Assembly: GCF_964019385.1 (NCBI RefSeq)
Contig: NC_088643.1
Location: forward strand, 4,558,301-4,622,300
Direction: 5' to 3'
DNA length: 64,000 nucleotides
Source of the DNA: Sycon ciliatum
Lineage: Eukaryota; Porifera; Calcarea; Leucosolenida; Sycettidae
The notes below the pieces were generated by a model, which was given only the letters and a program-made list of their open reading frames with translations, was not told where the DNA came from and did no database searches. This document shows, piece after piece, positions 39,301 to 49,323 of this stretch (positions within the stretch are counted from its first letter, which is position 1; each line of letters opens with the position of its first letter). A program made the position numbers and the translations under genes.

Positions 39301-42300
39301 GCATACCTCTTGACCTAGCTCTTCCTTCGCGAGCTCCCGGATATAGCCGTTCCTCTGGTAGGCCTGGAAGACTTGGCCATAAGCCTGGGCAACGAATGGG
39401 TCTTTCAGGAGCTTGCGCTCGGTGTGGCCTAGACGTTTCGTAGCCGCACCCAAGTTGTTGCATAATTCTCTCTTACGATTGTTCCACGGCAGAGACACCT
39501 GGTACCGACCGTCCACCTTCTTCAGCGAGTGTTTGACGATGTCTAGGGCTGTCTCTTCCTCCAGCGAGCGCGGGCCGGGCTCACTGAAGCTCTCCTCCGT
39601 GCCGCAGCTGTCAATTTGCCAGAACTGCTGTAGCGCGGTCTCTAAGCCGGTTGGTGTTGCTCTCTCCTCACTCTGAAACGCTTGGCTGTGGAACGTCCTT
39701 TGACTCGAGTGGGTTCCCGTCACTCTGCCAACACAGGTCCAACCCAGTGGAGTATGACGCGCCACTGGTTGACCAGGCGGGCCGACCACTTCCTGCTGTG
39801 ACACAAGCAGCTCAGCATAGTCGCTCCCAATCAGCAGATCGACCCTGGCGGGCTCCGCCAGTCTTGCGAACGGAATCTCTCTCAGATGAGGATACTTGAC
39901 TGCTTCCTTGACCCACTCTACCGGACGAAGATTCCCGGTGACCGAATCAGCCGTCAGCGCCGTCATAGATTGCCGAACACTGCCATCCATGCTGCCAATG
40001 GTGAAGCTTACTGGTCTGGTTGTGAATGAGGTCTGCTTGCCATTCAAGGTGTGGACTGTGAATGTCCTCAGCTCCCCGCTGACGCCGAGCTGGTTGGCAA
40101 TGCTGCCGTTGAGGTAGCTCGTCGTGCTACCGTCGTCCAGCAACGCATTCACTTGCACTGACTTGTGGCCGTTCTCCAAGACGACTGAGACCGTTCGCAG
40201 AGCTATCTTGCTCGGGCCTTGGACCATCATGGTGGAATCACTCTTCGTGGACTCCGTCTCCCCCTCGGTGAACGACTGTGGGGTGCGCTGCTCTTGGTCT
40301 TTACCGGCGTATGGCGGCGTTACTAAACAGTCGATGGCGGGAGGCAATAACTGGTCCCCTGTCTCCTGACCTGAACCATTGTCTCCATAGTTGCAGAATT
40401 GTTCGGCAGGACTGAGTTGGGACTTGTCCGCCGTCATTCCTCCAGCTGCCGTGTTCCCCGATTTTTTCTTGTTTGACTGTGCGGCATCGGGGTCCCTGCT
40501 GTCCTCGTGTAGCAAGTCCCGGTGTAGCAAGTAGTGGTGATTGTTGTTGCAGCCGCTCACTGAGCAGGGTCTGGTTCGTGGACAGAGGTGACCTTGGTGA
40601 TCGCCTCCAAGGCAGCGGTAGCACAGACCATGCTGTTTAGCCTGTCTCCAGCGATTGGCGACGGAAAGCTGCTGAAATGCTTTACACTGCCAGACACCGT
40701 GAGGTCCGCCACATTGCCGACATGAAGATCGTCCAGCCGCTGAGCCCGCAGGCCTTGACCACCCTGCATTCTGCGAAGCCTTTCCCCCGAAGTAGGATCG
40801 TTGAGGAGCATTTCGGGGTGCCGGAGGCTTGTCCTTCGCACCAACTCCATCTAGTGCTTCGGACGCTCCAACGGCAAACTCCGCTTCCAACGTCACCCAC
40901 TCCAGTAGTGCTTGAATTCCTGGCTGGCAGGGCTTCTGATGACACCATCGATTGAATTGGGTTAACATCCCAGCCGGCAACTTGGCCAGGAGCTTCCGGT
41001 ACAACAGCCCATCACCCAGCTCATTGCCTTTTCCGGAGTCGAGGAGGTTGACCACGAGTACGTCGAGGAGATCTGCGAACTTCTGGAGATCTCCTGCTCG
41101 GCCGGAACGAATGATTGGGCAGGCCTCGACGTGCTCGTACTGCAGCGACAGCTGTCGTTGGTCGCCTCCAAACTTGCGGTCTAACCGCCTTATTGCGGCC
41201 TCATACGCAGACGGGGTGTATCCCAAGCTCTCGATGGAAGCCAAGGCATCTCCACTCAAATACTGCCGGAGGTGCAGCAGTTTCAAGTCTGCCCTTGCAG
41301 ACGAGCTACCAACACACGCCATGAAAGCAGCCTTCCATGAGGCATACGCCTGCTTATCGCCGCCGAAGACTGGGATCTGTATAGCCTTCAGTTGCTTGAA
41401 AATTTCATCTGATGGCTGCTTGACAGGTGGAGGCTGAGACACAGCACGCTGGTGGCTGGCGGACACACCTGCTCCTGGCAATGCTGAAAAGGCACCAATG
41501 CCCATGGCCTGATGACTTGAGGCTACCTGTGGTGGCCCACTGGCCTGGGTGTACAGATAGTTGGCGGACTGATATGGCAGAGATGATGTAGGGTGTAGTC
41601 CTGACACAGGAGCCTGAGTACTACTGCCCTGCTGGCCTGGACTCTTCGCGACTTGAAGTTGAGGGGCCTTGGTCTCACTCACTCTAGTATATGCACTGGA
41701 CACACATACAGCACTCCGTGTTGGCACAGCAGGCTGTAGTACAGGCAAGGCAGGGCTTCTTTCACGCTCTGACCTCCTACTCCCAGCTTCCATTGGTGGC
41801 CTTGTTCTAGCCCCAAGCTCTGCCTCTCTGTTACTACTGCTGGAGACACTTGTGGTCACAACCACTTCATCACTGTCTTCTACTCTTGCCTGGTTCTCCT
41901 GAACCAGCGCCACGCCATCACCAGGCTCATCCCGATCCTGGGAGCCTTCACTTCTGCCCAGCGATATCACACTCAGTGGACTTCCTGGCTCTTCCACTGG
42001 TGCCTGGGCATACTGATGATACGCTGGCCTGTCTGGGTGGCTGTTCCGTGCAGCCGTCCACGCTGGCTGGTGTTCTAGGAACTCCTGATACAGCCTTGTG
42101 ACCTCCTTCATCTCTTTCTCCGCTTCCTCCATCTCATCGGTCACTTTAGCCACTGCGAGCGCATCGTTCATGCCGCCAGCCCACTCGAGTACGTCCATGA
42201 ACACACCGTTCAGGACATCCTCGATCATTTCTAATTCGCCAAACAACGACCTCGCAGCTTCCTCTTCAACTCCGTCACGCAAGGCCACGATCACGGCTCT

Positions 42301-42525
42301 GCGACACCTGGTGAACTTTCTCTTGCGATTCGCTTTTTCAGCTTTCATTTTCACGAACATCAGTTCATTCGATCGCTGGTCACTTTGACCATGTTCGTCC
42401 TCTTCGACTTCCTCGTCCTCCTCGATCACGTCGCCTGCCCTCTCTGCCATGGCACCTAAAAAGAGCTCAGTTCTCTGACTGCTAGCCCTGATTGTGCTCT
42501 CACTCTCAGGCTCCGGCGACGACAT
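36322..42525 (-). CDS. BEL/Pao gag-pol polyprotein, intact
   Basis: 2067-codon single ORF. Domains in order: charged, Ser-rich N-terminus; DUF1759-type gag (about 370-530); Cys/His zinc-knuckle region (about 600-670, CRQCGGPHGVWQC and CYRCLGGDHQGHLC); pepsin-like protease with LLDDGSTTSYL (about 793); RT with the catalytic YMDD at 1216-1219; RNase H with FCDASS (about 1393); integrase with a His/Cys region (HHGGTNE ... CMVCRRLK) and D-D-E core (VAVDYGGPF about 1773, LSDNGGNF about 1838, then PHFGGVHEAMI); and the C-terminal DUF5641-type domain (WPLGRVTEVFPG). This order (PR-RT-RH-IN) with DUF1759 and DUF5641 is diagnostic of BEL/Pao. No stops or frameshifts. The start is the first ATG, 70 bp inside the 5' LTR. 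Confidence 0.96.
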   Translation of the reverse strand: MSSPEPESESTIRASSQRTELFLGAMAERAGDVIEEDEEVEEDEHGQSDQRSNELMFVKMKAEKANRKRKFTRCRRAVIVALRDGVEEEAARSLFGELEMIEDVLNGVFMDVLEWAGGMNDALAVAKVTDEMEEAEKEMKEVTRLYQEFLEHQPAWTAARNSHPDRPAYHQYAQAPVEEPGSPLSVISLGRSEGSQDRDEPGDGVALVQENQARVEDSDEVVVTTSVSSSSNREAELGARTRPPMEAGSRRSERERSPALPVLQPAVPTRSAVCVSSAYTRVSETKAPQLQVAKSPGQQGSSTQAPVSGLHPTSSLPYQSANYLYTQASGPPQVASSHQAMGIGAFSALPGAGVSASHQRAVSQPPPVKQPSDEIFKQLKAIQIPVFGGDKQAYASWKAAFMACVGSSSARADLKLLHLRQYLSGDALASIESLGYTPSAYEAAIRRLDRKFGGDQRQLSLQYEHVEACPIIRSGRAGDLQKFADLLDVLVVNLLDSGKGNELGDGLLYRKLLAKLPAGMLTQFNRWCHQKPCQPGIQALLEWVTLEAEFAVGASEALDGVGAKDKPPAPRNAPQRSYFGGKASQNAGWSRPAGSAAGRSSCRQCGGPHGVWQCKAFQQLSVANRWRQAKQHGLCYRCLGGDHQGHLCPRTRPCSVSGCNNNHHYLLHRDLLHEDSRDPDAAQSNKKKSGNTAAGGMTADKSQLSPAEQFCNYGDNGSGQETGDQLLPPAIDCLVTPPYAGKDQEQRTPQSFTEGETESTKSDSTMMVQGPSKIALRTVSVVLENGHKSVQVNALLDDGSTTSYLNGSIANQLGVSGELRTFTVHTLNGKQTSFTTRPVSFTIGSMDGSVRQSMTALTADSVTGNLRPVEWVKEAVKYPHLREIPFARLAEPARVDLLIGSDYAELLVSQQEVVGPPGQPVARHTPLGWTCVGRVTGTHSSQRTFHSQAFQSEERATPTGLETALQQFWQIDSCGTEESFSEPGPRSLEEETALDIVKHSLKKVDGRYQVSLPWNNRKRELCNNLGAATKRLGHTERKLLKDPFVAQAYGQVFQAYQRNGYIRELAKEELGQEVCWYLSHFPIVRPQKTTTKVRIVFDAAASCHGLSLNDAIYPGPKLQRELFDVLTRFRQKPIAVGCDVTEMYLQVSVAPADRKYLRFVWRDLDPAKPLRHFEFNRLVFGVNAAPFIAQYVAQQTAREHLASHPLAAEAILASTYMDDTMDSTKDVEQGQILHRELMDLWGEAKMTPRKWVSNSPELLKVIPAEARATQLDLSQGELPSVKTLGVSWDGQADCFFFSVQPPDLTNQRITKRFLLAKVASVFDPLGFLAPFVTQAKILMQESWVAGIDWDEPVPDGIDTSARQWFNDLAKLSLVRVPRCLIPDVASGVTLHVFCDASSVAYGAVVYSSTVQRGSEGNVRLAGAKSRVAPTRTQSIPRLELLAAVLGLQLARKFSQIMTIAMSEVIFWSDSATVLLWIRSYSRRFKPFVANRISHIQTVTSPSQWRYVPSSDNPADLASRGAGVEQLVATELWWQGPAFLQKEESEWPAKIVGGQDPAARAEARKAAQPEVMSFMSEKVPSLCSRRFSDWTRVVRVRAWAIRFITNCRGGEELSGELTGEEMDAASLSIIKEAQHEAFAEDLKLVKNGQPLPLKSRLARLSPRLDDDGLLRCDGRTKLADWLPFDVRFPILLPRKHPTTRLIVKDCHEQRHHGGTNETLAALSDHYLVEAAREEIRDWEKDCMVCRRLKARAGEQIMAPLPAKRLCEPLRAFSRVAVDYGGPFETMQGRGKTRHKRYLCLFTCLLTRAVHLEMAYALDANSFLNAFNRMANRRGCPMEVLSDNGGNFVNADRQLRELVGQLNNTTVRKAMACRRVKWSFNPPLAPHFGGVHEAMIRAAKRALHAILGDASVTDEELVTALSGAESLVNSRPITYQSASPKDPGPLTPNHFLHGMAEGQLVIATTDEKGCQLQRRWRYVQMLIDHFWHRWLKEFVPRLNQRMKWRHQRRDLAVDDVVLVMDSSSPRGRWPLGRVTEVFPGPDGHVRVVAMQVGGKTLKRSITRVCPLEC

Positions 42526-42594
42526 GATCTAAATAATTTAAATTTCCGAAACTGAACTGCTCACTCAGGCGATAACCATCCTCTGCTACCAGAA

Positions 42595-43164
42595 TGTTCA
42601 CACGAAGGAACACGTTATCTTATCTTTTCACTCCAAATACAATTACACCTGAAAGAGCAGCCTAGCTAGCTACACAACGCGAACCAAGGAACTACTAAAA
42701 CCGAAAACATTCCATGTCGGTACAGAACCGAAGACAAAAGGCAAAGATGAAGTAATTTATGCAGCACTGTCAGCTGGCAAAACAGCAGAGGCGTAGCCAC
42801 CGCACACGCGCTGTTGTACGGCACGAAAGCTAGCCATGATACTATGCAATACAAATGTATGACCATGCACAGCAACAAGCAACAACACACAGCTAAGAAG
42901 TATATGCATGTAATACATGAACGGCCAGTTGGAAATAGTTATGACGCCACTTTGTAGATCGCCCTCATGAATAGAAAACCACAAGAGAGACAGGGAAGAC
43001 TACAGCCTACAGTGTAGCTCAGGCCTTGATACATGAATCACTATTGCAGTATTGGCACAAGACAGAGAAAGGACTGCTCCAGCTATCAATAATAAAAAAG
43101 GAACCATTACTTCTAGTCTTAGTGATGCCATGCCAGAGAAATATTACGTACTACCGTCTGAACA
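42595..43164 (-). repeat. BEL/Pao 5' LTR
   Basis: 570 bp. It presumably carries the element's promoter, driving transcription leftward. Confidence 0.93.
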
Positions 43165-43896
43165 GGATAATGGCCCGTCCTTTCTCCGGCAAAGAGAACG
43201 AGGATTTCGAAGCATTTTTATTAGATTTCGATAATGCTTGTGATGCTAATGGTTGGGATGATACCACCGTTCTGGCTCGGCCTGTCAGTCCAGCCCTGAT
43301 AAGAACCCGAGGGGAAACATCTGTCTCACACTATACGGTTACCCCACCTACTGTTACTTCTACCCGGCCCCACCTAAAGACACAACATTTTATACTCGGT
43401 ACGAGTACTCTGAAGCTTGTTCTGACGGTCCATACGCACCTGATGATATACCAACACCGAAAATTCATTATGCTGAGGATACGAAGTTCAAGCCTAGTGG
43501 TAAGCCAGATGTCTCCCTCCCCACTACAGACTATCAGTGTCCGGGTCCCCTTAGCCGTGGTTTAGATGATTGGACTCCCGTCTCTCATAACCCCTTTCTT
43601 ACTGATCCGGAGGCGAAGGATGAGGATGCTGCCCGCAAACTCCACTGTAAACTAGTGTTGCTAAAGAGGTCACTTCAAGAGTCGTGACAGTGCTGCACCC
43701 TTCCTACTAAGTTTAACAGTGGTAGAATGTGGGCAGTATGACACCCTTCGAAAAATCCTTACTGAGCGATACATGCCAGCAGAGGCCCAGTACGTCCGTA
43801 GAACCCAGCTACGTGCGAAACGCCGCCAACACGGGGAATCGTTGTCGACTTTAGCCGATTGACATTCGTCTGTTGACAGCCAGGGCTTACCCCTCG
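43165..43896 (+). pseudogene. Gag remnant of the split Gypsy-like element
   Basis: The reading frame begins at 35529 (MASQSSWI), is broken by the BEL/Pao insertion, and resumes after the target duplication with MARPFSGKENEDFEAFLLDF. A later gag block (ILTERYMPAEAQYVRR, then ESLSTLAD) lies at about 43755-43860. A frameshift and internal rearrangement separate and follow these blocks, so it is non-functional. It ends at the copy 2 junction. Confidence 0.7.
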
Positions 43897-44570
43897 GCCC
43901 GATGTGCTTTCAGCTCTGGGGAGCAAGCGATCGCTAGATGATCGCTCGCTATGTCCACGAGGTGTTGGTAGTATTGGCAAACACCTCATCCAGTGATACA
44001 GTCGACTAGTCGGTATGGCAATGGAGTTGTTTGGAAGTATGTCAGATAAAATGTATTTTATGCAAAGTACTGAGTAGATACGACATGTCGACATGTCGAC
44101 AGTGATTATCCTTGCCTTTTTCATTCTATGAATATTTTTTTTTAAATTTCTGTCATAGAATCTACGCACGAGTGTACTTCCCCTCCCTAGGCCCGGCTAC
44201 AAAGGCGCTCCTCGGGAGTTACCCAAATAAAACCATGAAAACAAAGTCCAACAAGTGTGAGGTCATTGACATTGTACGTTTAATAGTTGTGTCCATATCG
44301 CATAAACTATGATAAAGCCATCAGCACACACGAGAAAATCCGGCAGCATCCTTCTTTCTAGACTGTAGTGTAGAGTGTAGTAGAGTGTAGTGTAGTCCCG
44401 CTCTCCGGCTTGGCATTACTAAGGTCAGTAAGCTAAGGAGTAAGGATTAAGTAAGCTGGTTAGCTCCTTTCTCGGCTCTTGTGTGGCGCGATGCTGCAGG
44501 TTTGAATGACAGGAACTGAGCGTGCGGCTTTGTGTTGTTTCATTCGAGGCATCGATGCTGTGAGTATTCG

Positions 44571-45197
44571 ATGGTCATGGAGCTAGACGCGCTGTTTCGG
44601 AAAGTAGCTCAACACGTGGCGGAGGATGATGTCGCTAAGTGGAGGAAGCTGCTTGCGTTCGTCGCTGAACCGGACGAACAAGCAGCGTGGATGGAGGAGA
44701 TGGAAAAGCAAACTGGCGGAGCTGCTAAATTCCTAAAATTCCTGGAACATCAAGCCCTAATCCGTGATGACAATGTGAAATTGTTAGAGGAATTAGTGTC
44801 TTATCTTCCTGACAGTGCCAGCAAGCAGTCGCTGATAGCAATTGTCCGAGACTACTCGGACAAGGCTGATGTGTTGCGTCGCAAGCGAGCGGCAGCACAG
44901 TTGAATGGCGATCCTCTTGATCAGGTGATGCGGCGAATAGCGTTTGAGGAGCGCCTTGGTAGCAAGTGGTCAATCTTGGCTCTCAAAGGTCTGAAGCTGG
45001 CAAGCAGCGACATAGAGGAAGTGACGCACAAATGCCAGGCCCAAGGTTCTGATCTGGACAGGTTGGCTTACGAAGCCATGTGCATGTGGCGAAACCTCCA
45101 CGGACGCACAGCCACCAAAGCGAAGCTGATAAAAGCCCTGCGGGACTCCCAGCAAGTACTTATTGCAGAGAGGATCGAGCAGATGCGTGATCAATGA
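44571..45197 (+). CDS. FADD-like adaptor: death effector domain + Death domain, intact
   Basis: 208 aa in one exon. Residues about 3-95 form a DED-like helical bundle, with the typical FLKFLEHQALI-x-DDNVKLLEELV helices 4-5. Residues about 118-205 are a Death domain (ERLGSKWSILALKGLKL, SSDIEEV, MCMWRNLHG-x-TATKAKLIKAL). DED followed by Death domain at about 208 aa is the FADD architecture. FADD links death receptors (Death domain) to caspase-8-type caspases (DED) in apoptosis and innate signalling (family knowledge). Function here is inferred. ATG 44571 was chosen because the frame upstream lacks ATG; ATG 44577 is also possible. Orthology to FADD rather than another DED/DD adaptor is not proven. 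Confidence 0.85.
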   Translation: MVMELDALFRKVAQHVAEDDVAKWRKLLAFVAEPDEQAAWMEEMEKQTGGAAKFLKFLEHQALIRDDNVKLLEELVSYLPDSASKQSLIAIVRDYSDKADVLRRKRAAAQLNGDPLDQVMRRIAFEERLGSKWSILALKGLKLASSDIEEVTHKCQAQGSDLDRLAYEAMCMWRNLHGRTATKAKLIKALRDSQQVLIAERIEQMRDQ

Positions 45198-46058
45198 GCT
45201 GGCAAGCGGACACTAGAAATAAGTACTGCTCTGGTTAGGCCTGTCCGAAAAATGTGTTTTAATTTGCGGAAAATGGAAATGCAAAATGCACGGTTTTCCA
45301 GCCAATATTCAAAGAAGAAATCAAGGGGGAATGTAAAAAAAATTAAAAAATCAAAGCCAAACAACCCAAAACGCAGAGAAAATGCATCCGTTGCCATGGC
45401 AACCAGAATCTAAAATGGCCGCCATGCCATGGTAATGACAAAAATAATAATGGTTTTCCATGTCACATGTACATGTATAGTCATGTAGTATCCTTGCCTT
45501 GCTAGTACACTACATGTACCTCTAATCATGTCACATGTACACGCACTGCATGATCATAAGAATAAGATTCTTGTCACCCATTTTGTCACCCATTCTGACA
45601 TTGCCTGACAAGCCTGCAAAGCTAATCATTTTCTCACCATTGCAAGTCACTTGTGTTACCCTTGCATACTACCTAGTACCTGTACCATGTGTACCACACA
45701 TGTACTACTAGAACACATCTTCGTAGTTTTACATCATCACACCTGCATGTACATGTAGAACTAAACACCCATGTGTTCGCATTTGTGTGATTAGGAGGCC
45801 AGTGCAAAAGTAAGTCTAGAGACTAGAGTCTCAGCCAAGAGGGACAGAAGACACCAAAATAGTCCTTTTGCGAGTTCGACGATGACATCATCGCGTAACG
45901 GTCATTTTCAAACCTAATGCCAGTAATGGGTGTCCTTGACATGACTCGAGTTGGAGAAGAAGCTGAAGTGGTTTGATTTTGTTTGATAGGTTGGTCGTAT
46001 TTTGACAGCGTGCTGTAGTTCTGCGTGGATCTGTATCCTGTACAAGCCTGTCGACAGT

Positions 46059-46533
46059 ATGCCTCATCACTGCTGTGTCCCGCAGTGTGTTTCCAACAGC
46101 GGAAAACCTGGAGACGACGCCGTCGCATTCCACAGTTTTCCTGAGACAAAGACCTGAGAAAGCGTTGGATCGCCAACATTCCAACATTCATAGGGATGTA
46201 GGAGCCGCTTTCACCATCACGAAGCACACGAAAGTGTGTTCTCGGCACTTCGCGGATGAGGTATATCACGCAGGAGCACACAAGCGACCGTCCGAGCAGA
46301 AGAAGTCACAACAGACTCGCCGAAGGCTTCTGCCAACTACCGTAGCTACGATTTTCGATTTTCGCCCTGAAGTGACTAAGCGCAAGCCACCAGCAGAAAG
46401 ACACGCGCTGCCCTCGGCAAAGAAGCCAAAGCCATCAGCTCAAGGCGCCTCCAGTGTCATCACCCAGTCTGCAACTGCCACTGATGTTGTCCCTTCTGCA
46501 GATGACTCCCCAGACGTATGTAGTACCAGTTGA
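46059..46533 (+). pseudogene. THAP zinc-finger part of the transposase, frameshifted
   Basis: The C2CH THAP signature is spread over three frames: HHCCVPQCVSNS and FHSFPE from ATG 46059 to a TGA at 46155; LRKRWIANIP in the next frame; then KHTKVCSRHFADEVYH in the frame that stays open to 46533. Each shift needs one small indel. A basic, Pro/Ser-rich linker follows. Confidence 0.7.
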
Positions 46534-47602
46534 ACACCAGCACTGTGAATGTGTTGAAATGCTGAGAGCAGAAGTGGATTTGCTCAAGAGTGAGAACGAG
46601 GTCCTCAAAAGTCATTGCTTGGCCACAGAGGACATGGAAGCCAAGTTAAATGCTGCAGAGAGACATGTGTTCTCTATCCACAGAGTAAAAAATAACCAGA
46701 AATTATTGTCTTTCTACACTGGATTTTCATCGTTCCTTATGTTCATGGCGTGCTTCAACTTTCTGCACGATTCCGCCAAGGTGATGCGGACGTGGATGGG
46801 TTCACGGACGGCACCTGATGACGCGATGCAACACGGCAGCAAACCAGGCAGTAAACCGAAGCTAGAGCTGATGGAGCAGTTCTTTCTCGTCCTCGTCCGT
46901 CTTCGTCTTGGACTGAAAGAAGTTGAACTTGCCGACAGGTTTAAAGTCCACCCATCCACTGTCTTGCGCACTGTCACAACCTGGGTAAATTTAATGTACC
47001 ATAAGTTTCGTCAACTTCCATCTTGGCTTTCAAGGAGAAGAATAGACAAATTGATGCCACCTGCATTCAAGCAGTGGTATGCAACAACTCGCGTTGTGAT
47101 TGACTGCACAGAGTTTTTCATTAACATCCCATCATCACTGGCGCGGCAGAGTGCTACGTGGTCGGCGTACAAGAACCACAACACGGTAAAATGCCTTATC
47201 GGCATTGCACCGCATGGCCATGCGACATTTGCTTCGAAAGTATTCGAAGGATCTGGGTCGGATCGTGCCATCACAGAACAGAGCGGCCTAATCAGTTTAT
47301 TAGAGCATGGCGATTCCATTATGGCAGACAAAGGTTTTGACATACAAGATCTTCTTGTTAGCCATGGGGTCCGCCTGTACGTCCCCCCATTTCGCCAAGG
47401 AGGATGCCAAATGACCCCTCAAGATCTTGCAAGTACAAAGAAAATTGCTGCTGTACGGATTCATGTAGAAAGGAAAATGCAGAGGATCAAGTGCTTTGAG
47501 ATCATTGGCAAGGAAGTTGATAATGCTATGTTTGACATTCTAGACCAGCTTATTTACGTGTGCGCAATGTTGACTAATTTCCAGGGCTCGTTGGTGGCAT
47601 AA
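46454..47602 (+). CDS. DDE transposase (DDE_Tnp_4 type)
   Basis: 382-aa ORF. An N-terminal Cys/Leu-rich coiled stretch (about 30-75) and a helix-turn-helix region (about 138-185, LRLGLKEVELADRFKVHPST) are followed by the catalytic core: D217 in VVIDCTEF, D292 in IMADKGFDI, E339 in RIHVERKMQRIK. SAYKNHNTVKCLIGIAPHG is a signature of the IS4EU/ISL2EU transposases. The ORF overlaps the THAP frame by 80 bp in another frame, so a frameshift separates domains that are normally fused. The core itself is intact. Confidence 0.85.
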   Translation: MSSPSLQLPLMLSLLQMTPQTYVVPVEHQHCECVEMLRAEVDLLKSENEVLKSHCLATEDMEAKLNAAERHVFSIHRVKNNQKLLSFYTGFSSFLMFMACFNFLHDSAKVMRTWMGSRTAPDDAMQHGSKPGSKPKLELMEQFFLVLVRLRLGLKEVELADRFKVHPSTVLRTVTTWVNLMYHKFRQLPSWLSRRRIDKLMPPAFKQWYATTRVVIDCTEFFINIPSSLARQSATWSAYKNHNTVKCLIGIAPHGHATFASKVFEGSGSDRAITEQSGLISLLEHGDSIMADKGFDIQDLLVSHGVRLYVPPFRQGGCQMTPQDLASTKKIAAVRIHVERKMQRIKCFEIIGKEVDNAMFDILDQLIYVCAMLTNFQGSLVA

Positions 47603-48228
47603 AAACTTCATCCGGACACTATTATCACAACTTGTTTGCATAATAGTACAGCTTATGGCTGATACATGTATATACATTTGAACTTATTGACGAACGTTTA
47701 CTCTGTCGTGCCGGTACTTGCTGCGATGGGTACTTCTGTATATATGTACTAAAAATACAATTCTCACAAGGCCAATGACACAAGCAAGTCTTTCTTTTTC
47801 GATACTCAGAATTTCGTGATTGAAAATAACACTCATCAGACAGTTGTATTACTATACACAGCAGCTGAGCTTGGGAATTTTAGCCAAACATTTACTAGTA
47901 CTAAAAAAATACATGCAGATAATTCGGTGGAGTCACACTATCGTGATAACATTTCATGAAAAGACAGATACGGAGTGATGTATTATTATGATATACAGTA
48001 TATGAACAGCGCAGACACAGCAGCATGGCCATTGTTTGTCCGGATATATGTGTGCGGATTTTGTGGTGGTGTGTTAGTGCGGATATATGGCATCATCGTG
48101 GGCTGCCACCAGGTCATCACGAAACTTTGTCAACTCTGAAGGCTTGACGAGACGCTTGTTCGGTGGGATGGGGTTATACACGGGTTTACGCTTTTCAGAC
48201 TGACGCTGGGAGCCAAATGCAGCCTTTG
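47603..48228 (-). other. Decayed tail of the SAP/SWIM gene, no YqaJ domain
   Basis: After a frameshift near 48270, a minus-strand frame (RNVVPQPIVDVRLTKAAFGS, then KPSELTKFRDDLVAAHDDA) continues to about 48035. This resembles the linker following SWIM in YqaJ proteins. Nothing between 47603 and 48030 looks like the nuclease. Confidence 0.5.
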
Positions 48229-49014
48229 TCAGCCTGACGTCGACAATTGGCTGAGGAACGACGTTCCTAGGCCTGGGTCAGTTCCACCTGCAAAGCCGGG
48301 ACGTTGGGGAATGTTAACTTCCTCACGTAGCCCAATGCGCACATACTCCTCAAGTGCATAGAGCAAGGCTGCAATATGGTTGCACACACCACCCAAGCCA
48401 GCAGTACATGTGCATAGTGCAAGGTTCACCATGCCATCTGGACGCAGGCACAGCTTACACTTGTAAATTGCATCTTTTTTCATTGATGGCAGCACGTTAC
48501 ATCGAACAAATGAAAAATTCTCTTGAGTCACAAGTTCAATTTTCTGAACATGGCCATCCTTGAAGAACTTGTAGCCTCTATCTACACCTTTGAACGATGA
48601 GAACACGTCACTGTGACTGCTGCTTCCGCTAGACGATGACTCGGCATCAACTGGTGACGTTGATACAGCAACGTCCATGGACTGCCTGGCTGCTACCAGT
48701 ACAGACTTCTCGATAAAGTGGTTGCACAACGAGGCAAAGCTGACTGTTGGGAGCTGTTTCAAGCTGCACTGCCAACCCGACTCTGGAAAGGTAACAGAAC
48801 TATCAAGATTTACGGCTGGTATCTTGCCTGAGTCTGCATCCTGCTGAAGTCGGCGCCGCTTGCTTATTGGAACCATTGTCTGGATCGATAATTTTCTTGT
48901 CCAATCCTTCCTTGACATAGTCTTCAACCCTGTTACACCAAGAGAGACATGAAGAAAAGAGAAATGCAATTCGTAGTAAGTCTTAGGGCTGAGTTGCTCG
49001 ATTAATAACAGCAA
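48229..49014 (-). pseudogene. SWIM zinc-finger protein of the ISL2EU-like element
   Basis: 261-aa ORF. The SWIM motif CTCTAGLGGVCNHIAALLYAL (C-x-C-x(n)-C-x-H) lies near residue 215, preceded by RGYKFFKDGHVQKIEL. The N-terminal ~25 residues are probably intron or non-coding. Upstream exons include the SAP motif at 49324-49548. The 3' frame is shifted and the YqaJ domain expected after SWIM is missing. Confidence 0.7.
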
Positions 49015-49323
49015 ACGAAAGGTCGCCGGGAAACAAAATTATTATCCTGATTATTATACCAATGCTCAATTTCTTTGACAAGTTGCTTCATAATCATCTC
49101 ATGCCGTCCAATAAAATTGCCTAAGTACGAAATATGACAAAGCTTCTCCACAGTTCTCCACAGTGACAAGTAAAATAAATAACTGCTGTACCCTGCAGAG
49201 CACCAGAGTCGAACATCGTCGATGGCTTTCTCAAATTTTGTATTATGAACAGCCAATAATAATCAATATTCACAAGGAATATCCATGGATCGAAGGGCTA
49301 CGATATGTATTTCGAAATAAATC

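Larger units (their letters stand above)
35554..43164 (-). mobile_element. Full-length BEL/Pao LTR retrotransposon
   Basis: 7.6 kb on the minus strand. The LTRs are 570 bp each (35554-36123 and 42595-43164; read on the plus strand they start TGTTCACACG and end GTCTGAACA), with no differences seen by eye. They are flanked by the 5-bp duplication GGATA (35549-35553 and 43165-43169). In element orientation a primer-site-like TGGTAGCAGAGGATGG follows the 5' LTR, and a purine tract GAGGGGGAGGATG precedes the 3' LTR. It appears intact and recent. Confidence 0.95.
34838..43896 (+). mobile_element. Decayed Gypsy-like element, split by a BEL/Pao insertion
   Basis: TGGCGCCCAACTTTGG at 34838-34853 looks like a tRNA primer site. 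A leader follows to a gag start at 35529. That gag is interrupted after 25 bp by the BEL/Pao element and resumes at 43165. The element is cut off at 43896, where duplicated segment copy 2 begins. Confidence 0.6.

Noticed and set aside
43026..43565. 179-aa plus-strand ORF across the BEL/Pao LTR end
   Set aside because: Chance join of LTR sequence to the start of the gag remnant; the frame leaves gag homology quickly.
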